Source of the DNA: CAIYZT01 sp031385445
Lineage (GTDB): Bacteria > Pseudomonadota > Alphaproteobacteria > Rhodobacterales > Rhodobacteraceae
NCBI GenBank assembly: GCA_031385445.1
Contig: JANNBM010000064.1
Coordinates: forward strand, 1 to 33,106
Direction of reading: 5' to 3'
DNA length: 33,106 nt
Below, in pieces: positions 7,597-15,400 of the stretch. Numbering within the stretch: position 1 is the stretch's first letter; each line of letters starts with the position of its first letter. Below the pieces are notes generated by a model. The model was not told where the DNA came from and searched no databases. It saw only the letters and a list, made by a program, of their open reading frames with translations. Position numbers and translations under genes: made by a program.

Positions 7597-8664
7597 TTGA
7601 GCGCGGACATTTCCATTGAGGCGCGAAACGTTGTCAAGGCCTTTGGGGCTGGCGCGGCGGCCGTTCGGGCGCTGGACGATGTGTCAGTTGAAATTCGAAA
7701 AGGCGAATTCTTTACACTCCTTGGCCCCTCGGGCTGTGGCAAGACCACGTTGCTGCGGCTGATTGCGGGGTTTGAAATGCCGTCGGATGGCACGATCCTG
7801 CTGGACGGCGCGGATATCACTTATTTGCCGCCGAACCAGCGCCCGGTGAACACGGTGTTCCAAAGTTACGCGCTTTTTCCGCATCTGACTGTGGCGCAGA
7901 ACATCGCCTTTGGCCTGCAAATGTTGGGCAAACCGGCGGCTGAGGTGAAGGCGCGCACGGACAAGATGCTGGCTTTGGTGCAGATGGAGGCGATGTCGGG
8001 GCGCAAAACCTCGCAACTTTCGGGCGGCCAGCAGCAGCGGGTCGCGCTGGCGCGGGCGCTGGCGCCGCAGCCCAAGGTGCTGCTGCTGGACGAACCTTTG
8101 TCGGCGCTTGATTACAAGCTGCGCAAGGAAATGCAGATTGAACTGAAGCGTTTGCAGCTGGAAACTGGCATCACATTTGTCTTTGTCACCCATGATCAGG
8201 AAGAGGCGCTGACCATGTCGGACCGGGTCGGCGTGATGTCGGCGGGCAAGTTGCAGCAGGTCGGCACACCGCGCGAGATTTACACGCGGCCCGCGAACCG
8301 CTTTGTCGCCAGCTTCATCGGCGAGACGAATTTTTTGCCCGCGCGCGTGGTTTCAGGCGGGGTGAAACTTGGCTGCGGCGCGGTGATTGAAGTGGCGGGG
8401 CTGACCGGATCGGGTGCCACGACACTGACGATCCGGCCTGAACAGGTCCGGCTGGCCGAGACGGGTGAAGAGGGGACGATGGCGGCGGTGGTCACCAATC
8501 TGGTTTACTTCGGCACCGACACCCATTGCTATCTGTCCCTGCCCGATGGCGCCGAGGTGATGGCCCGTCTGCAAAGCCCGTCAAGCGGCGAGGTCGGCTT
8601 GCAAAAAGGTCAGGCCGTGGCCTTGCGGTTTGTGCCCGGCGCGGCGCAAGTGCTGGAGGATTGA
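7597..8664 (+). CDS. potA: ABC transporter ATP-binding protein, spermidine/putrescine (PotA) type
   Basis: This protein of about 355 residues is the ATPase of an importer. Walker A GPSGCGKTT (43-51), Q-loop VFQSYALFPH, signature LSGGQQQR, Walker B LLLDEPLSALD and the H-loop VFVTHDQEEAL are all intact. A C-terminal TOBE-like regulatory domain follows (FIGETNFLPARV onward, then TIRPEQVRLAE). The start is uncertain: a TTG at 7597 (MSADISIE...) has GGGGAG eight bases upstream, whereas the ATG at 7555 has only a weak site. The stop overlaps the start of the next permease by one base (TGATG), indicating translational coupling. The family imports polyamines and related small cations, opines or amides. 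Confidence 0.9.
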   Translation: MSADISIEARNVVKAFGAGAAAVRALDDVSVEIRKGEFFTLLGPSGCGKTTLLRLIAGFEMPSDGTILLDGADITYLPPNQRPVNTVFQSYALFPHLTVAQNIAFGLQMLGKPAAEVKARTDKMLALVQMEAMSGRKTSQLSGGQQQRVALARALAPQPKVLLLDEPLSALDYKLRKEMQIELKRLQLETGITFVFVTHDQEEALTMSDRVGVMSAGKLQQVGTPREIYTRPANRFVASFIGETNFLPARVVSGGVKLGCGAVIEVAGLTGSGATTLTIRPEQVRLAETGEEGTMAAVVTNLVYFGTDTHCYLSLPDGAEVMARLQSPSSGEVGLQKGQAVALRFVPGAAQVLED

Positions 8665-9575
8665 TGCCAAGTCCCGCCGAACAGGCCCTCGTCGCCAAAT
8701 CGACCCGCAATGGCTGGCTGATGTCCATGCCGGCGCTGGTGGTTCTGACCCTTTGCGCGGTCGGGCCACTTGCCATCGTGCTTGTCTATTCCTTTTTGTC
8801 GCCGGGTGATTTTGGCAATGTGGTCTGGACATTTTCACTCGACGGGTGGACCTCGATCCTGTTTACCCATGATATCTTTGATGACACGATCAAATTTGCG
8901 GACGGCAATCTGACGATCTTCTGGCGGTCGATCAAGCTCAGCCTGATCACCACGATCCTGACGTTTGTGGTGGGCTTCCCCACCGCTTGGTTCATCGCGA
9001 CCCGGCCCCCCGCGGCCCGCGCGGGCTGGCTTTTCCTGATCACCATTCCATTCTGGACCAACCTTTTGGTGCGCACCTTTGCCATCAATCAGATCATCCG
9101 CAACGAAGGCGTGCTGAACACGGCCCTGTTGGCAATGGGGGTGATCACGCAGCCGATCCAGTTGGTGTATACCGACACGGCGCTGCTGATCGGCATGGTC
9201 TATGTCTATTTGCCGCTGATGGTGCTGCCGCTGTTTGCCACCATCGACCGCTTTGACATGCGGCTTTTAGAGGCGGGCTATGATCTTTACGCGACCCGCG
9301 TTCAGGTGCTGCGCCGGGTCATCCTGCCGATCACCCGGCCCGGTATCGTTGCGGGGTCGATTTTGGTGTTTGTGCCCTGCCTTGGCGCCTATGTGACGCC
9401 GCGCATTTTGGGCGGCGGCAAGAACATGATGGTGGGCAACCTGATTGATCTGCAATTCGGGCAGGGGCGCAACTGGCCCTTGGGATCGGCGCTGTCGATC
9501 ACGCTTTTGATCATCGTGACCGCGGCGCTGCTCGCCTATGTGCGCACGATCAGCCGGGGGCGCACCCATGGCTGA
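8664..9575 (+). CDS. potB: ABC transporter permease, PotB type
   Basis: This 303-residue inner membrane permease has six likely transmembrane helices, the first near residues 20-42 (MSMPALVVLTLCAVGPLAIV). The cytoplasmic EAA loop that docks the ATPase is visible as LLEAGYDLYATRVQVLRRVILP, with the following glycine in ITRPGIVAG. It pairs with the PotC-like permease downstream. It overlaps potA by one base and the next gene by 8 bases, so the importer subunits are translated as a coupled set. Substrate specificity would be set by the binding protein, not by this subunit. Confidence 0.9.
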   Translation: MPSPAEQALVAKSTRNGWLMSMPALVVLTLCAVGPLAIVLVYSFLSPGDFGNVVWTFSLDGWTSILFTHDIFDDTIKFADGNLTIFWRSIKLSLITTILTFVVGFPTAWFIATRPPAARAGWLFLITIPFWTNLLVRTFAINQIIRNEGVLNTALLAMGVITQPIQLVYTDTALLIGMVYVYLPLMVLPLFATIDRFDMRLLEAGYDLYATRVQVLRRVILPITRPGIVAGSILVFVPCLGAYVTPRILGGGKNMMVGNLIDLQFGQGRNWPLGSALSITLLIIVTAALLAYVRTISRGRTHG

Positions 9576-10374
9576 AAAGCGCCGATTTGCCGTCACCGAC
9601 CTGCCCGGCTTTTCCACCACGGCCATGGTGGTGTTTGTGGCCCTTTATGCGCCGATCCTGACGCTGGTGGTCTATTCGTTCAACAAGGGGCTTTCGCCCG
9701 CCGACTGGCAGGGCTTTTCGCTGCAGTGGTATGCGGTTGCCTGGCAGAATGATCAAGTCAAGCTGGCCACGCTGAACTCGCTGCAAATCGCGCTTGCCGC
9801 GGCAGTGATATCGACGGCGCTTGCCACCTTGGCGGCCTTGGGCACAACGCGGCGGGCGGAATACCGGGGCCAGACGTTTATTTATGCCATGATCAACCAA
9901 CCCCTGATGGTGCCCGAAATTGTGACGGCGGTGGCGCTGCTTTTGGTCACGGCCGCGATCAAGAAGCTGACGGGATATACCGGGCTTGGCTATCTGATCA
10001 TGTCGCATGCGGCCTTCTGCATCCCCTTCGCCTATTTGCCGATCCGTGCCCGGCTGGAGGGGATGGATCTGACGCTGGAGGTGGCAGCCGCCGATCTTTA
10101 CGCCAGCCCGTTTCAGGTGTTCCGCCGCGTCACCCTGCCCATTCTTCTGCCCGGGATCATGGCGGGGGCGATGCTGGCCTTTGTCACCTCGCTGGATGAT
10201 GTCGTGATCACCGAATTCATCAAATCACCGGGCCAGGACACGCTGCCGACCTATATGCTGGGCCAATTGCGCCGCGATATGAAGCCGGACGTGAATGCCA
10301 TATCGACCGGGCTTCTGGCCGTGACATTGCTGCTTTTAAGCCTTTTGTTCCTGATCAACCGTCCAAAGAAATAA
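9568..10374 (+). CDS. potC: ABC transporter permease, PotC type
   Basis: This 268-residue permease is the second membrane subunit of the importer. It shows about six hydrophobic helices, beginning with TTAMVVFVALYAPILTLVVY. The EAA-type loop LEVAAADLYASPFQVFRRV is followed by TLPILLPGIMAG. The conserved LAFVTSLDDVVITEF segment is typical of PotC/YdcV-like permeases. The ATG at 9568 sits inside the end of potB (8-bp overlap). The stop is followed after 19 bp, including an AGAGGAGA ribosome site, by the binding-protein gene. Confidence 0.9.
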   Translation: MAEKRRFAVTDLPGFSTTAMVVFVALYAPILTLVVYSFNKGLSPADWQGFSLQWYAVAWQNDQVKLATLNSLQIALAAAVISTALATLAALGTTRRAEYRGQTFIYAMINQPLMVPEIVTAVALLLVTAAIKKLTGYTGLGYLIMSHAAFCIPFAYLPIRARLEGMDLTLEVAAADLYASPFQVFRRVTLPILLPGIMAGAMLAFVTSLDDVVITEFIKSPGQDTLPTYMLGQLRRDMKPDVNAISTGLLAVTLLLLSLLFLINRPKK

Positions 10375-10393
10375 TCAACAGAGGAGAAGTTCG

Positions 10394-11416
10394 ATGTTCA
10401 AGACCCTGACCACGCTTGCCGTGGTATTGGCCGGATCGGCTGCCAGCGCGGAAGGCGTGCTGAATATTTACAACTGGGGCAACTATACCAGCCCCGAAAT
10501 GATCACGAAGTTCGAAAAAGCCTATGACATCAAGGTGACGATCACCGATTACGACAGCAACGACACCGCCCTGGCCAAGGTCGAGGCCGGCGCGTCGGGG
10601 TTTGATGTGGCGATGCCTTCGGCGGGGTTTGTCAAGGTGTATGCCGATAAAGGGCTCAGCCTGAAGCTGGACCTGACACGCCTGCCCAACCACAAGAATA
10701 TCGCGCCCGAGTGGATGGATGTGTCCTGGGATCCGGGCCGCGCATGGTCGGTGCCGTGGCAGTGGGGCTCGACCGGTATTTCGGTCAACACCAAGGTCTA
10801 TACCGGCGATATCAACACCAGCGCCATGTTCCTGGACCCGCCGCCGGAACTGGTCGGCAAGATCAACGTCATCCCGGAAATGGGCGACGTTCTGGCGTTG
10901 GCCACGATGTATGAGGGCGGCGAAGTTTGTTCTGAAGACCCGGAGGTGATGAAAAAAGTCCGCGATGTTCTGCTGGCCGCCAAGCCAAAGTGGATTGCGA
11001 TGGACTATTCGACCATCGAAAAGTTGACCAACAACGACTATGCGGCGTCGGTTGACTGGAACGGCTCGGCCATGCGGTCGCGGATTGCGAACCCGGACGT
11101 GGCCTATGGCTATCCAAAAGAGGGCCACGGGCTGTGGATGGACAATGCCATCATCCTGTCGGATGCCCCGAACGTCGATAACGCCTATCTGTTCCTTGAT
11201 TTTATCATGGATCCTGAAAACGCCGCGATGTTGTCGGCCTTTGCCCGCTATGCCAACGGCATTTCCGGGTCGGACGCCTTTATGCCTGAGGATATGAAAT
11301 CTGCCCCCGAAATCGCGACCCCGGAGGCTTTCAAGGCGAGCGGGCATTTCGTGACACTTTGCTCTGGCAAGGCGCTGGAGTATCAGATGGCGATCTGGAC
11401 CGAGCTGCAAAAGTAA
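10394..11416 (+). CDS. potD: Periplasmic polyamine-type solute-binding protein
   Basis: This 340-residue PotD/PotF-like protein starts with a Sec signal peptide (about 19 residues, cut after ASA). The mature protein begins EGVLNIYNWGNYTSPEMI, the classic opening of this family (LxIYNWxxY). Other family features are FEKAYDIKVTITDYDSND, the AGASGFDVAMPS segment, and PWQWGSTGISVN lining the ligand cleft. It captures the ligand in the periplasm and hands it to the permease pair. AGAGGAGA precedes the ATG. The ligand is not predictable from sequence; the flanking amidases make an amide or N-acylated amine plausible rather than a plain polyamine. Confidence 0.9.
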   Translation: MFKTLTTLAVVLAGSAASAEGVLNIYNWGNYTSPEMITKFEKAYDIKVTITDYDSNDTALAKVEAGASGFDVAMPSAGFVKVYADKGLSLKLDLTRLPNHKNIAPEWMDVSWDPGRAWSVPWQWGSTGISVNTKVYTGDINTSAMFLDPPPELVGKINVIPEMGDVLALATMYEGGEVCSEDPEVMKKVRDVLLAAKPKWIAMDYSTIEKLTNNDYAASVDWNGSAMRSRIANPDVAYGYPKEGHGLWMDNAIILSDAPNVDNAYLFLDFIMDPENAAMLSAFARYANGISGSDAFMPEDMKSAPEIATPEAFKASGHFVTLCSGKALEYQMAIWTELQK

Positions 11417-11470
11417 CAGCGGCGCCCTTAATGGGCGCTGCAAAACAGGGGCCTTCGCGCCCCCCCCAAG

Positions 11471-11498
11471 CCTTGCGTTTTACAAGAAAAGCGCAAGG
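11471..11498 (+). terminator. Hairpin after potD
   Basis: CCTTGCG...CGCAAGG with inner TTTT/AAAA pairing and one bulged G forms a long stem directly after the importer genes. It is not followed by a T-run, so it may attenuate or protect the upstream mRNA rather than fully stop transcription into the second amidase. Its arms resemble those of the hairpin at 17716-17750. Confidence 0.45.
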
Positions 11499-11500
11499 TT

Positions 11501-11530
11501 CCCCCCGCGGGATATTTAGGGACAGATGAT
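11501..11530 (+). repeat. Short intergenic element, copy 2 (GGGATATTT...CAGATGA)
   Basis: The C-run, GGGATATTTAGGGACAGATG and following G-run match copy 1 at 5940-5966 in order and spacing. As in copy 1 it follows a hairpin and precedes an amidase gene, here by only 15 bases, so it also supplies the leader next to the ribosome site. Confidence 0.6.
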
Positions 11531-11544
11531 AGGGGGGACCAAAG

Positions 11545-12960
11545 ATGAGCCTTTGCGACTATTCGGCGTCTGATCTGTCGCGGATGATCGCGGCGCGGCA
11601 CGTTGCGCCGTCCGAAGTGATGGCGGATCATCTGGACCGGATTGCTGCGGTGAACCCGGCGGTGAATGCCGTGGTGTCCTTGCGCGATCGGGACGAACTG
11701 ATGGCTGAGGCGCGCGCGGCAGACAATGCCCCGGCGCGCGGCTGGCTGCATGGCCTGCCGCTGGCGGTCAAGGATCTTTGCGCGACCAAGGGGATACGCA
11801 CCACATGGGGCTCGCCCCTGTTTGCCGATTTCGTGCCGGAGGCCGACGATCTGCTGGCCGCGCGGATGCGCCGTGCAGGGGCGATTTTCATCGGCAAGAC
11901 GAACACGCCGGAATGGGGCCACGGCAGCCATTCGTTCAACCCGGTGTTTGGGACCACGCGCAACCCCTATGATCTGGCGCGCACGGCGGGCGGATCGTCA
12001 GGCGGGGCGGCGGCGGCGCTGGCGGCGCGGATGGTGCCTGTCGCGGACGGCTCGGACATGATGGGCAGCTTGCGCAATCCGGCGGCGTTTTGCAATGTGT
12101 ACGGCTTTCGGCCCAGCTGGGGGCTGGTGCCTGCGGACGCACAGGGTGATACGCATTTGGCCACGCTGGCCACCGAGGGGCCGATGGCGCGCTGCATTGA
12201 AGATATCGCGCGGCTTTTGACCGTGCAGGCCGGGGAAAACCCCGAGGCGCCCTTTGCCCGCCCCTCGCAGGATTTTGCGACCGCGTTGCCGGGGGCGAGC
12301 CTGCGGGGCAAACGGATCGGCTGGCTTGGCGATTGGGGCGGCGCCTTTGCGATGGAGCCGGGGATCATTGATCTGTGCGAGGCGGCGCTGCGCCAGATGC
12401 AGGCGATGGGCGCAGTGGTGGAGCCCTTGCCGCCGCCCTATCCGGCGGAAAAGCTGTGGCAATCCTGGACCACTCTGCGCGCGATGCTGAACGCGGGCGG
12501 GTTCAAGGACATTTACGATGATCCCGCCCGCCGCGCCCGGTTGAAACCCGAAACCCTGTGGGAAATTGAGCAGGGCCGCACCCTGAGCGCGCAAGCGGTT
12601 TACGACGCGAGCGTGATCCGGTCAGACTACTATGCCCATATGGCGCGGTTGTTTGACCGTTTCGACGCGGTGGTGTTGCCCACGGCGCAGGTCTGGCCCT
12701 TCCCGGTCGAATGGCGCTGGCCGCAGGCGATCGGCGCGCGCGCGATGGACACCTATCACCGCTGGATGGAGGTGGTCATTCCGATCAGCCTGATCGGGCT
12801 GCCCGCCTTGTCGGTTCCCGTCGGATTTGGGGCGCAGGGCCTGCCGATGGGGATGCAGATCGCAGGGCGTGTCGGGGCGGATGCGGCGATTTTGGCGATG
12901 GGGCAGGCTTGGCACGAGGCCACCGATTGGCCCGCCCGCCGCCCGCCTGTTCTTGCCTGA
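11545..12960 (+). CDS. Amidase signature family hydrolase (second of two)
   Basis: This 471-residue amidase is clearly distinct in sequence from the first one. The catalytic residues are K76 in LAVKDLC, cis-Ser S151 in AGGSSGG and nucleophile S175 in GSDMMGSLRNPA. The second motif has MM where most amidases have small residues. No signal peptide is visible, so the enzyme is probably cytoplasmic. GGGGGACC precedes the ATG. It follows the potD-like gene in the same direction after a hairpin and intergenic element, and is followed within 16 bp by waaA. Two paralogous amidases around one importer suggest sequential or alternative cleavage of imported amides; this is inference. Confidence 0.88.
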   Translation: MSLCDYSASDLSRMIAARHVAPSEVMADHLDRIAAVNPAVNAVVSLRDRDELMAEARAADNAPARGWLHGLPLAVKDLCATKGIRTTWGSPLFADFVPEADDLLAARMRRAGAIFIGKTNTPEWGHGSHSFNPVFGTTRNPYDLARTAGGSSGGAAAALAARMVPVADGSDMMGSLRNPAAFCNVYGFRPSWGLVPADAQGDTHLATLATEGPMARCIEDIARLLTVQAGENPEAPFARPSQDFATALPGASLRGKRIGWLGDWGGAFAMEPGIIDLCEAALRQMQAMGAVVEPLPPPYPAEKLWQSWTTLRAMLNAGGFKDIYDDPARRARLKPETLWEIEQGRTLSAQAVYDASVIRSDYYAHMARLFDRFDAVVLPTAQVWPFPVEWRWPQAIGARAMDTYHRWMEVVIPISLIGLPALSVPVGFGAQGLPMGMQIAGRVGADAAILAMGQAWHEATDWPARRPPVLA

Positions 12961-12976
12961 CGCGCGCTTGCGCCCT

Positions 12977-14227
12977 ATGGCTGTGACGATGATCCTGTAC
13001 CAAATCCTGATGGCCGCTGCATTGCCGTTCATGACGCTGCACGCCCTTTGGCGCGGCGGCTGGGGCGAGGTGCGCGCGCGGCTGGCACTTGGGCTTGGCC
13101 GCGCGCCGTCTGGGCCGCGACTATGGCTGCATGGCGCGTCGGTTGGAGAGTTGACTTCGGCGCGCTGGCTGGTTCTGGCGCTGATCAAAGCGCGTCCCGA
13201 TCTGACCATTCTGGTGACCGCAAACAGCCGGACCGGGCGTGATATGGTGGCCGCTTGGGGGATTGCGGGGGTTCAGGCGCGTCTGGCGCCATTTGACAGC
13301 GCGCGCGCGGCGGGGCGGATGCTCGACGCCTGGCAGCCGCAAGCGCTTGTGATCGTTGAAAATGAGCTGTGGCCGCAACGGATCGCTGCGGCGCATCGGC
13401 GCGGAACGCAGGTTCTGGTGATCGGGGCGCGGTTGTCGGCGCGTTCGGCTGCGCGCTGGGCGCGCTCGGGCGGGTTGATCGGGGCCATGCTGCGCCAGAT
13501 TGATTTTCTGTCGCCGCAGGACGACGCTTCGGCAGCGCGGTTCACCGCGCTTGGCCTGCCGGGGGCCGCGCTTGGCCCGGTTGTGACACTGAAGGCGCAA
13601 GTGGCGCGGCGTGATCTGCCGCCGCCCTTCGCGGCCCCTGCCCCGCGCAGCGCCGTGCTTTTGGCGGCCTCCACCCATGACGGCGAGGAAGCGGAAATTT
13701 TGCAAGGCTTTGCGGCGGCGCGGGCCGGGGGCGGCCCGCGGCTGCTGATCCTTGCGCCGCGCCATCCCGAACGCGGCGATGCGGTTGCGGCGCTGATTGC
13801 CGCCGCTGATCTGCCCTTTGCCCGCCGCTCCCTTGGTCAGGTGCCCGGCGCGCAGGTGGCGGTTTTTCTGGCCGATACCCTGGGCGAGATGGACCTTTGG
13901 TACGCCATGGCCGGAATTTGCCTGATCGGGGGCAGCTTTGCGCGCCGGGGCGGGCACACCCCGTTTGAACCCGCGCAATATGGCTGCGCGATCCTGCATG
14001 GCCCCTCGGTGCACAATTTTGCGCCGCAGTTTTCGGCGCTGGATGCGGGCGGCGGCGCGATTTTGCTGCAAGGGCCACAGATGCTGGCGCAAAGCCTGAT
14101 CCCGCTGGACGCCGCGCGGCAAACGGCGCTGGGCCAGCGCGCGCAGGCATGCCTTGCGCCCTTTGCGCAGGGCACCGCGCAGATCACCGCGCGCATCCTC
14201 GCCGACCTTCCGCGCGCGCAGGCTTGA
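12977..14227 (+). CDS. waaA: 3-deoxy-D-manno-octulosonic acid (Kdo) transferase
   Basis: This 416-residue GT30 family protein adds Kdo from CMP-Kdo to lipid A precursor at the inner membrane. It begins with a hydrophobic anchor (about 5-22). WLHGASVGE (50-58) contains the glutamate expected as catalytic base. VIVENELWP and the C-terminal GGSFARRGGHTPFEPAQYG match the nucleotide-sugar binding half of the family. The start at 12977 avoids an N-terminal extension that merely overlaps the amidase end; a second ATG four codons later is possible. It sits 16 bp after the amidase, probably cotranscribed, though functionally unrelated. Confidence 0.92.
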   Translation: MAVTMILYQILMAAALPFMTLHALWRGGWGEVRARLALGLGRAPSGPRLWLHGASVGELTSARWLVLALIKARPDLTILVTANSRTGRDMVAAWGIAGVQARLAPFDSARAAGRMLDAWQPQALVIVENELWPQRIAAAHRRGTQVLVIGARLSARSAARWARSGGLIGAMLRQIDFLSPQDDASAARFTALGLPGAALGPVVTLKAQVARRDLPPPFAAPAPRSAVLLAASTHDGEEAEILQGFAAARAGGGPRLLILAPRHPERGDAVAALIAAADLPFARRSLGQVPGAQVAVFLADTLGEMDLWYAMAGICLIGGSFARRGGHTPFEPAQYGCAILHGPSVHNFAPQFSALDAGGGAILLQGPQMLAQSLIPLDAARQTALGQRAQACLAPFAQGTAQITARILADLPRAQA

Positions 14228-14396
14228 CGCGTCATCGCAATCGGGGGCCGCAAAACCCGCCCATCCACCCAATTTTAGGTATTTTCCGCAACACTTCCGC
14301 GCCAAATCCGCACATCTGCGTGAAGCCCGCTTGATGAATTATCCCATTCGTTCAATGTGATCCTTAAGAGGCCGTATCAAAGCTGCCCAAAGCTGA

Positions 14397-14858
14397 ATGG
14401 ACGAGCAGATGACGATCAACTCAAATGTGCAGCGCGATGCCACCCCAGCCAAGGCGCAGGTTGCGGCGGTTTGCTGGCGAAAACACCGGGGCGAAATTCA
14501 GGTGCTTTTGATCACCAGCCGGGAAACCAAACGTTGGGTGGTGCCCAAGGGCTGGGTGATGGAAGATGTGACGGCGGCCAAGGCGGCAGGGCTGGAAGCC
14601 TGGCAAGAGGCAGGTGTTACGGGCCACATCAACGAGCAAAGCATGGGTTACTTTCACTATGACAAAGTGATGAGCCCGACCAGGCAGGTGCCCTGCTCGG
14701 TGCAGGTGTTTGATTTGCAGGTGGAACGGCTCGCCGAGAGGTTTCCCGAACGCAAACAGCGCAGCCGCAAATGGTTTTCGGTGGATGACGCGATGCAAAA
14801 GGTATGCGAGCCGAGCCTGCGCGCGATTTTCGCCAACCTGCCCGCCACAATCGGCTGA
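14397..14858 (+). CDS. Nudix hydrolase with divergent Nudix box
   Basis: This 153-residue protein resembles the diphosphoinositol/dinucleotide polyphosphate type (KRWVVPKGWVM, then RKWFSVDDA). The Nudix box spans G52-V74 but departs from GX5EX7REUXEEXGU. Position 7 is V58 (acidic residues sit at 56-57), the usual Arg is L66, and one of the paired glutamates is Q70. E67 and E71 remain. Metal binding could therefore be reduced or rearranged. The family hydrolyses nucleoside diphosphates linked to another group. An ATG at 14409 is an alternative start with a weak GGA upstream. It stands alone with 169 bp of non-coding sequence before it. Confidence 0.8.
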   Translation: MDEQMTINSNVQRDATPAKAQVAAVCWRKHRGEIQVLLITSRETKRWVVPKGWVMEDVTAAKAAGLEAWQEAGVTGHINEQSMGYFHYDKVMSPTRQVPCSVQVFDLQVERLAERFPERKQRSRKWFSVDDAMQKVCEPSLRAIFANLPATIG

Positions 14859-14941
14859 AACCTCTGGCACGGCCACGCCGTGCCCCCTTGTCGCCGCAAA
14901 CCATACTCACCATATTCAGAGTTGCCCCATAGGTTTGCCCG

Positions 14942-15394
14942 ATGATCCTTTATTCCCTCAAATGCGCGCAGGACCACAGCTTTGACAGCTGGTTTGCAAA
15001 TGCGGCCGCCTTTGGCAGCCTTGCCGCATCGGGGCAGGTTTGTTGTCCGGTCTGCGGGTCGAATGCGGTTGAAAAGATGCTGATGGCCCCGTCGGTTCGT
15101 CCCGCCCGCAGGGCTGGCAAACCCCAAATCGCCGCGCCCGCTGCGCAAAAAGGCGCGCTGAGCGCGCCGCAAAACCCCGCCGAAACCGCGCTGGCCGAGA
15201 TGCGCCGCCAGGTGGAGGCACATTCGGATTATGTCGGGGTAAATTTCGTGGCCGAAGCGCGCAAGATGCACAGCGGCGAGAAGCCGGAACGATCGATCTA
15301 TGGCGAGGCACGGTTTGACGAGGCCAAGGCACTGCTGGAAGAGGGCATCGCGATCGCGCCTTTGCCGTTCATGCCCGCGCGCAAGACGAACTGA
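14942..15394 (+). CDS. DUF1178 family protein
   Basis: This 150-residue protein opens with MILYSLKCAQDHSFDSWF and continues with a CCPVCGS pair. C8, H11 and the later CxxC are arranged like a small zinc-binding site, similar to rubredoxin-type regulatory proteins. The middle is an Ala/Pro-rich linker, and the C-terminal half contains VNFVAEARKMHSGEKPERSIYGEA, typical of DUF1178. The function is unknown. Its stop lies only 6 bp from the stop of the convergent deaminase gene, with no terminator between. Confidence 0.85.
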   Translation: MILYSLKCAQDHSFDSWFANAAAFGSLAASGQVCCPVCGSNAVEKMLMAPSVRPARRAGKPQIAAPAAQKGALSAPQNPAETALAEMRRQVEAHSDYVGVNFVAEARKMHSGEKPERSIYGEARFDEAKALLEEGIAIAPLPFMPARKTN

Positions 15395-15400
15395 TCGCCC

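Noticed and set aside
13121..14305. Minus-strand open frame opposite waaA
   Set aside because: Low-complexity Arg/Pro-rich translation, while the waaA motifs on the plus strand are unambiguous.
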